Part shown: in pieces, positions 1 through 5,223 of the stretch
Layout of the letters: the number at the start of each line of letters is the position of its first letter
How positions within the stretch are numbered: the first letter of the stretch is position 1
Assembly: GCA_016714605.1 (NCBI GenBank)
Contig: JADKDL010000045.1
Location: forward strand, 1 to 5,223
Origin: Bacteroidales bacterium
GTDB taxonomy: Bacteria > Bacteroidota > Bacteroidia > Bacteroidales > UBA1715
Direction: 5' to 3'
Length of the DNA stretch: 5,223 bases
Notes under the pieces: model-generated
Told to the model about the DNA's origin: nothing
Seen by the model: the letters and a program-made list of their open reading frames with translations, nothing else
The model's database searches: none
Position numbers and translations under genes: made by a program

Positions 1-1894
1 AACGACCCTGAAAGGCAGAGTTCTATAAATGGCTGGATTACTCAAATTCTTAATTTATTTGGGAAGAATGCTTATGTTGGTTATACAGCAACTCCATTTG
101 CCAATATTTTTATTCCGCTGGATGACCAAAATTTATTCCCGAGAAACTTTATAAAAAATATCCCAGCTCCTTCAAACTATATTGGACCCGAAAAAGTATT
201 TGGGTTTAGTCCATTAGAAGAAGATGAGGCTTCAAATACAGTTTTGCCAATTGTTAACAGGATAAATGATTACAATGGATTTGTGCCAGATAGACATAAA
301 AAAGATGACCAATTACCATCATCATTACCTGAATCCTTAAAAAGAGCTATTCGATGTTTTATAATCACTTGTGCTATTAGAAGACTAAGAGGTCAAACAG
401 AGGTTCATAATTCAATGCTGATTCACGTTTCACGTTTTATGCGTTGGCAAGACCATATTGCAGAATTAGTTTCAAATCAATTCATTTATTACCGAAGAGG
501 AATCGACCAAAATGATGCAGTAGTTTTAGATGAGTTAAAATCCACATTTGAACAAGATGATAATGGCTTCAAGTCTTATGTGTCGGTTTCACAACAAATT
601 TTAGAGTCAGAGCTAAAAAATTTAGATTCTCAAATTCAAACTCATAAATGGAGCGAGGTTGTGCAACATTTGAATGATGCTGCTTCACGTATTGAAGTAA
701 AATCAATTCACGGTGGTTCGGGTGAAGCCCTTTGACTATTTCGACCACAAAAATGGAAATTCAGTAATTGCAGTTAGTGGCATCAAACTTTTAAGAGGAT
801 TGACATTAGAAGGGCTTTCTATAAGTTACTATTTAAGAGCTTCTAGAATGTATGATACTCTTATGCAAATGGGGCGTTGGTTTGGTTATCGTGGAGGTTA
901 TGTTGATTTGTGTCGACTTTTCACAAGTAGAGAATTGAATGAATGGTTCTGCCACATTACACAAGCCTCTGAGGAACTAAGAGATGAGTTTGATTATATG
1001 GCAGATGTGGCAGGTTCAACTCCTGAGCAATATGCCTTAAGTGTTAGAACACATCCTGGCGTTCTTCAAATTTCGGCAACAAACAAAATGCGTTCTGCAA
1101 TTACTGTTCAGATTTCTTGGGCAGGAAGATTGGTAGAATCTTACGAGTTTAAAAAAGATGTATCTGTTATTGATAATAATTTTAGGTGCACTCAAAAATT
1201 CTTCTCAACACTTTCAGCGTTTAAAGAACCAAGACGAAACAATGCATTTGTGTGTTTCGATATTCCAGCTGAACAAATCATCATTTTTTTTGAGGGAATT
1301 CAATCTGTTGAAAATCTTAAAAAAGCAGAACCCAGAAAGTTAATTCAGTTCATTACTACTCAATTGCGTAATGGAGAATTATCCGATTGGAGAGTTGCTC
1401 TAATGTCAAAGCCTAATGCTAAAAACAACTCGCATTTTGTTATTAGTGGTAATACTGTTTCAATTGGTCAATGGAAAAGAACAGAGGATGACAAAAACTC
1501 TAATGAGCATATTTACTATTTGCGAAAATCGCACATTATAAGTCCGTCAGATGAATTTATTGATTTTACTGATGAAGAATATGAAAAAGCAATGGCTCTG
1601 ACTAATCAGCATAGAAAAAAGGATGGGGAAGCAATGTATCCGAATGGGCAAATTGTGAGAAATGAGTTAAGGGATACGAGAAAACCATTGCTGTTAATTT
1701 ACCTCCTTGACCCAGAAGAAAGCATTGACCCTAAAAATCCAATGCCAGAAGGGACTAACCCATTTGTAGGCTATGCCATAAGTTTCCCGAAAAGTAATTT
1801 TAATGCACCTGTATCATATGCTGTTAATGAGGAGTTACTCGACAGATTTGATATTGTTGAAGAAGATTTTGAAGATTATGGAGACGAAGATTGA
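1..1894 (+). CDS. Z1-domain superfamily II helicase, 5'-partial, one frameshift
   Basis: The reading frame is already open at base 1, so the N-terminus (including the expected DEAD-type motif II) lies outside the window. About 630 C-terminal residues are visible once one frameshift is joined. Visible motifs are YVGYTATPFAN at 73-105, the helicase motif III-like TATP seen in Z1 proteins; LLRGLTLEG around 788-814, motif V-like; and QMGRWFGYR at 866-892, motif VI-like with the likely arginine finger. These are hallmarks of Z1 (PF10593) helicases of restriction-like phage-defence operons. The role is presumably ATP-driven DNA translocation or remodelling in the cytoplasm; the substrate is unknown. 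The protein ends in a very acidic tail (EEDFEDYGDED). Frame 1 carries bases 1-732 and frame 2 carries 734-1891, joined at an extra T in 731-733. TTG 244 and GTG 713 are not real starts, since conserved sequence precedes both. The stop at 1892-1894 lies inside the next gene. The family is very secure; intactness is uncertain. Confidence 0.94.
731..733 (+). other. Frameshift in helicase gene: extra T in CTT TGA C
   Basis: The first frame reads GGSGEAL and then stops at TGA 733-735. Removing one T from the TTT run makes the protein continue as L-D-Y-F-D-H-K straight into the helicase motif V region. The second frame stays open to 1894. The heptamer CTTTGAC at 730-736 is identical to the +1 slip site of bacterial prfB, where the ribosome skips a base at CUU UGA C. 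An indel error or mutation is the simpler reading, because six more indels occur downstream. Confidence 0.9.
1878..1894 (+). promoter_or_regulatory. Helicase/nuclease gene overlap (translational coupling)
   Basis: The nuclease ATG at 1878 precedes the helicase stop at 1892-1894, giving a 17-base overlap in different frames. No clear Shine-Dalgarno sequence precedes the ATG; the upstream DNA is made of GAAGAT-like repeats that encode the helicase's acidic tail. Ribosomes finishing the helicase probably re-initiate here. That is an inference from the layout. Confidence 0.6.
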
Positions 1895-2874
1895 AAATAT
1901 TTGGCTTGGCTTGGAGAGTGATACTTCCAGTCATTCAGGCTTGCTATACAAAAGGTATTCAGCAGAAATATTGCCGGATATTTTTATTGCATTAAAAGCC
2001 CCAGAGAAATTAAGGTGCATCGCATTTAGAATAAGTGCTGTATTCCCATTTGACGAAACGCAATGGAATAGACTCAAAGACATTAAAATTGAAACGCTTA
2101 CAGATGTAAAAGATAAGTCAAAGAAATTTTTACTTATACTTTTACTAAACAAACAGCATAAAGATATTTTCTCAACGCTTTGCGAAGATCTGATATTTGG
2201 AATTTCAGAAGTGTCCACAGAACTAACCTTAGTTGAAAAACTATTGGAAAGGTTGGCTAAATGGCAATCTTTGTTTGAAAAGATTGGCAAGCAAGGATTA
2301 TCAGATGAAGTACAAAGAGGTCTTTATGGTGAGATTTATTTTTTACGTTTTTTCTTAAGCAGCGTATCGGATAAAAATTATTGTGTAAAATCTTGGCTTG
2401 GTCCAGAAAAGTCCATCCAAGATTTTCAATATTCAAATTGGGCAGTTGAAGTAAAAACCACACACGGAAACAATCATCAAAAAATCCATATCACCAGTGA
2501 AAGACAATTGGATGATACAATTATTGAAAAAATATTTTATACCATCTTTCGCTTGATGTAAGGGTTGGAAATGGAGAATCATTAAACATTCTAATTGAGG
2601 ACGTTTCAGAATTGCTGAGTGATAATACTATGGCATCCAATCTATTTAAACTAAAATTATTGGAGTCTGGATATTACGATATTCATAAACCCTCTACGAT
2701 GAGAGAGGTTACAGTATTCGTCAAGAAAATCTCTATCGAGTTTCAGGTAATTTCCCTAGAATAACTGAAAATCAAATCCCTATTGGTGTTGGAGATGTTA
2801 GATATTCTATTGTTTTATCGGAATCAGAGGAATGGAGAATTAATCACGAAACTCTTTTAGAAGATATAAAATAG
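1878..2874 (+). CDS. PD-(D/E)XK motif protein (DUF4420 family), two frameshifts
   Basis: This is a predicted restriction-endonuclease-fold protein of the DUF4420 family (PF14390), 332 aa after two single-base deletions are corrected. The likely start is ATG 1878 (METKIENIW), inside the helicase gene; in-frame codons before it only shadow the helicase. The nuclease core is visible: E152 in GLYGEIYFL (2331-2333), D182 in IQDF (2421-2423), then E191-V-K193 in AVEVKTTHG (2448-2456), followed by a SERQLDD segment (residues 208-213). This matches the E...D...ExK arrangement expected for metal-dependent DNA cleavage. The segments after the shifts, with LDVRVGNGES, then YSIRQENLYRVSGNFPRI and IPIGVGDVRYSIVLSE, read as a continuous family-like C-terminus ending at TAG 2872-2874. 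The role is inferred: DNA cleavage with the neighbouring Z1 helicase and AIPR protein. If the first deletion is real, the product would be a 227-aa protein that keeps the catalytic residues but loses the C-terminal third. Confidence 0.87.
2535..2538 (+). other. Frameshift in nuclease gene: one T missing
   Basis: The starting frame runs to TAA 2559-2561 with an unlikely tail (YTIFRLM). Adding one T to the four-T run gives I-F-L-Y-H-L-S-L-D-V-R-V-G-N-G and restores a long continuous frame. The shift falls after residue 220, downstream of the ExK motif. Confidence 0.85.
2690..2692 (+). other. Frameshift in nuclease gene: one C missing
   Basis: Frame 2 runs from 2540 through YYDIHKP and then degenerates. 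Adding one C to the CCC run gives HKPLYDERGYSIRQEN and continues in frame 1 to TAG 2872-2874. The shift falls at about residue 272. Confidence 0.85.
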
Positions 2875-2880
2875 CATTTT

Positions 2881-5201
2881 ATGGAAAACAAAGAATTACA
2901 AAAGTTCTATATAGATATTAAAGAAGAAATTAACTCAAGTTTAATCTCTGAGGAAAGAAGGAAACAAATCCTGAACAGATTTTTACGGAGTTGGTCTTAT
3001 CTTATTTATCCGAAGCTGGAGAAACAGAAAACTATCGTGTTTGCTTTGATGAAAAGATTAGTAAAAGAGGTGTTGAACATAAAATTAACGGCTATTCTCT
3101 TTATGAAAATTACGAAACACTCGATTTGTTTGTAACTATATACAATGGTGATTCCACCATTCAAAGTGTTACAAAGGGTGATGCAGACAAAACAATTGAA
3201 AGAGCAGTAAAATTCTTCAGAAATGCTATTTACAAAGATTATGTGAACGAAATAGAGGAAAGTTCTGAAATATTTGATCTTGCTCAAACTCTTGCAAATG
3301 TCCCTGAAATTAAAGAATATCTTACCCGAGTAAATATTTTTTTAATAACAAATGGGGAGGTAAAGTCAGACGTGAAAATTTCTGATACAATAGCTGGCTA
3401 CACGATTTTTTATAGGACAATTGACATAAACTACTTTTTTAATCTTTCGGATAAATCCAGAGTGCCTATTGAAATCAACTTTGAACGAGCTGGATATAAA
3501 GTTCCTTGTATTGTGAACGAAACTGAAAATTCTGATTATCAATCTTGGCTTGCAATTATTCCAGGTATTGCTTTGGCAGATATTTATGAGCAATATGGTG
3601 CTAGACTTCTAGAGCAAAATGTAAGATCATTTTTACAATTCACAGGGAAAATAAATAAGGGAATACGAAATACTATACTCAAAGAGCAACATATGTTTAT
3701 GGCATTTAATAATGGTATAGCAGCAACTGCAGAAGAAGTTACCATTACAGATTTGCCAAACAATCAAGGTAAAGCTATAGCTCAGGTAAAGGATTTTCAG
3801 ATTGTTAATGGTGGTCAAACGACAGCTTCCGTCTATCACACTTGGAAAAAGGATAAAGTTGATATAAGTTATGTTTTTGTACCAGTTAAACTTACAATTG
3901 TAAAAAATAGAGAAAATTTTTCTGAAATAGTTGGGCGTATTGCGGAATATGCAAATACGCAAAACAAAGTTTCAGCATCAGATTTAAGTTCAAATAAAGA
4001 AAATCACGTTTTAATAGAAAAATTATCAAGAACAATTTGGGCTCCGCCTATTTCAGGGGAAACTACTCAAACACGCTGGTTTTTTGAACGTTCAAGAGGC
4101 CAGTATAAAAATGAAGGAATACGATTTGGCATCACACCATCAAAAGAAAACAGTTTGACAAACAAAATCCAAGAAGTCAAATGTTCACTAAAGAATCTTT
4201 GGCTAAAACTTAAACTCATATGATGAGGTTTATAATGGTAAAAAATTAGTAATTGGCCCTCATATTGTTGTAAGAGGTAGTCAAAAAAATTATGCTCAAT
4301 TCCTTAATTATAATTTCAGTTTCAAGCCCGATAATATTTGGTTTGAAGATGCTATTGCAAAAGCCATTTTATTTTCATCTGCTGAAAAGGTATATGGTGT
4401 AAAACTAACGCAATTGGAGATATGCGATATATTACAGTTCCTTATTCATTAGCTTGGTTAGGTTATAAATTGAATTACAAACTTGATTTATACAAAATCT
4501 GGAAACAGCAATCGTTGAGCGACAATCTTAAGTCTAAAATACACGAAGTAATGTCCAAAATAGAGGACTACATTAAAAACAAAGCACCCGGCTCTTTATA
4601 TGGAGAATGGGCAAAAAAGGAAGAGTGCTGGTATGCAATCAAAAATGAAAGTTTTGATATTGAACTAGAAAGTTTAAAATCAGACTTGGAAAATAAATTA
4701 TCTGAAAAAAGGAAAAAGCTAACTGAAGACGAAACTCAAAAAGCTGAGATTGAAGCTTCATTGAACAGATTAAAATCAATACACATAAAAACTTGGAAGA
4801 AAATAGAAGACTGGGGAAGAGAGACTCAAAATCTTACCCAATATCAGTATGATATGGCTTCAACTTTAAGCAGTAAAATTAGAAACAATAGAACAATTAC
4901 AGACATAGAAAGGAATCAAGGAGAGGCCATTCTTAATATTGTTGCTGAAGTTAATCCAGAATTATTTTTTGATATGGATGATTTCTTTATTGAGGACAAT
5001 AGTAAAAAAGTTGAAGAAGTTGAAATAACGCTTGACCTTATTGAAAGAATTGTACAATGGGACAAAAAAAATAAACGGCTTGATGCGTATAAGTATCGTT
5101 TTATGGCCGACCTTTTAGAAGGCAAAATGACACTAACGGATAGAAATAAGTTTCTAGCCAGACTTAACTTAAAAACAGTAGAGAAGTATGGATTTAGATA
5201 A
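2881..5201 (+). CDS. AIPR family protein (abortive infection phage resistance), four frameshifts
   Basis: This is a 774-aa AIPR-family protein (PF10592) once four single-base deletions are corrected. AIPR proteins occur in restriction-modification-like operons and are linked to abortive infection; their biochemical activity is not established. ATG 2881 begins MENKELQKFYIDIKEEI, 6 bases after the nuclease stop, with no evident Shine-Dalgarno. The N-terminal part contains INGYSLYENYETLDLFVTIY (to about residue 88). The core AIPR block follows: GARLLEQNVRSFLQF (240-254), FNNGIAAT (276-283) and VNGGQTT (309-315), then IAEYANTQNKVSASDL and a WFFERSRGQYKN segment. After the shifts come HIVVRGSQKNYAQF and DMRYITVPYSLAWLGYK. 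The C-terminal third (about 590-640) is a charged, probably coiled-coil stretch, followed by helical sequence ending in VEKYGFR. The segment from ATG 4422 is the tail of this protein, not a separate gene. The family is very secure. If the indels are real, the gene is inactive, since the first one removes almost the whole protein. Confidence 0.93.
2950..2966 (+). other. Frameshift near the start of the AIPR gene: one base missing
   Basis: The ATG 2881 frame reads to SLISEE and then runs into unlike sequence (RRKQILNRFL). Frame 3, open from 2952, reads E-T-N-P-E-Q-I-F-T-E-L-V-L-S-Y-L-S-E-A-G, a typical AIPR N-terminal segment. A stop at 2949-2951 in frame 3 fixes the junction within about 15 bases. 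The missing base is an A or G in the AAGAAGGAAA purine run; which one cannot be decided. Confidence 0.8.
4179..4181 (+). other. Frameshift in AIPR gene: one A missing
   Basis: Frame 3 reads NKIQEVK and then turns into CSLKNLWLKLKLI before a stop at 4221-4223. Adding one A to AAA 4179-4181 gives EVKMFTKESLAK, the expected AIPR continuation, at about residue 434. Confidence 0.85.
4210..4211 (+). other. Frameshift in AIPR gene: one T missing
   Basis: After the preceding correction the frame meets TAA in AAA ACT TAA at 4211-4213. Adding one T to the TT run gives AKTLNSYDEVYNGKKLVIGP and then HIVVRGSQKN in frame 1. An added A would leave the stop in place, so T is the likely missing base. Confidence 0.82.
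4405..4411 (+). other. Frameshift in AIPR gene: one base missing
   Basis: Frame 1 reads SAEKVYGVKLT and then QLEICDILQF to a stop at 4450-4452. Adding one base in CTAACGC restores VKL(N/T)AIGDMRYITVPYS in frame 3. An extra A gives N and an extra G gives T; from memory of the family I favour N, but this is not decided by the sequence. Confidence 0.82.
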
Positions 5202-5223
5202 TGCCCTCGCTAACAGTCACACA
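5202..5223 (+). other. Unassigned tail, possible start of the next gene
   Basis: The AIPR stop TAA 5199-5201 overlaps an ATG at 5201-5203 (TAATG), which would read MPSLTVT to the window edge. Such a one-base overlap suits an operon, and a DNA methyltransferase would fit the context, but seven codons cannot identify a gene. The tail has more C and G than the DNA before it, so it could equally be intergenic. Confidence 0.2.

Noticed and set aside
244..735. TTG-started 163-aa frame as a separate gene
   Set aside because: The same frame is open from base 1 and carries the conserved TATPFAN motif before the TTG, so this is an internal piece of the helicase.
1158..1343. Small + strand frame inside the helicase gene
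   Set aside because: It lies fully within the helicase frame and shows no motif of its own.
1803..1877. Upstream ATGs as the start of the nuclease gene
   Set aside because: The added residues only shadow the helicase coding frame; METKIENIW at 1878 looks like the family's N-terminus.
713..1894. GTG-started 393-aa frame as a separate gene
   Set aside because: Its first six or so residues overlap the end of the preceding frame and do not look conserved; it is the continuation of the helicase after a one-base shift.
1931..2463. Two minus-strand frames opposite the nuclease gene
   Set aside because: They are antisense shadows of AT-rich coding DNA, rich in S, F, I and C, with no recognisable domain.
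3000..3180. AIPR N-terminus as a second PD-(D/E)XK nuclease
   Set aside because: There is a D-L-F strand-like segment, but I see no clear ExK partner, so a nuclease claim is not supported.
3006..3962. Three minus-strand frames opposite the AIPR gene
   Set aside because: The + strand carries a clearly conserved AIPR protein here; the antisense frames have shadow-like composition.
4916..5125. Minus-strand 69-aa frame
   Set aside because: It is serine-rich antisense of the AIPR C-terminus and has no support as a gene.
4422..5201. Stand-alone 259-aa coiled-coil gene
   Set aside because: The ATG is an internal methionine in DMRYITVPYS; the frame joins the upstream AIPR segment after a one-base correction.
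5202..5223. Integron attC-like core in CGCTAACA
   Set aside because: It does not match the RYYYAAC consensus and no paired half-site is visible before the window ends.

Overview
The window is AT-rich coding DNA on the + strand and holds one compact three-gene cluster: a Z1-domain superfamily II helicase (5' end outside the window), a PD-(D/E)XK endonuclease-like protein of the DUF4420 family, and an AIPR (abortive infection phage resistance) family protein. I recognise the families from motifs read in translation, not from a search. This gene set is known from Iyer, Abhiman and Aravind (Biology Direct 2008) as part of predicted restriction-like anti-phage operons that also carry a MutL/MORC-like GHKL ATPase and usually a DNA cytosine methyltransferase. 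It is therefore a real but already described type of defence operon, seen here without its ATPase and methylase, which could lie upstream of base 1 or past base 5223. The low G+C and the lack of clear Shine-Dalgarno sequences before the two visible start codons would suit Bacteroidota, but this is only a weak inference.

Layout: bases 1-1894 encode the C-terminal about 630 residues of the helicase. The nuclease gene starts inside the end of the helicase gene (17-base overlap) and runs 1878-2874. The AIPR gene follows after 6 bases and runs 2881-5201. There is almost no intergenic DNA, so the genes are probably cotranscribed and translationally coupled. No promoter, terminator, RNA gene, CRISPR array or mobile element is visible. 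The last 22 bases look less AT-rich and may begin another gene or an intergenic tail.

The main oddity is that all three genes are broken by single-base indels: one in the helicase, two in the nuclease and four in the AIPR gene. Six are missing bases and one is an extra base, mostly in short homopolymer runs. Joining the frames gives continuous, family-like proteins (about 630 visible residues, 332 aa and 774 aa) with no in-frame nonsense codon. This pattern fits uncorrected sequencing errors better than gene decay, though decay cannot be excluded. The helicase shift falls on CTT TGA C, the same heptamer as the programmed +1 frameshift site of prfB (release factor 2), which is worth a separate check.

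Working model (inference from families): the Z1 helicase would use ATP to translocate on or remodel DNA, the DUF4420 protein would cut it, and AIPR would act as an accessory or abortive-infection effector, with the missing ATPase and methylase giving sensing and self/non-self discrimination.
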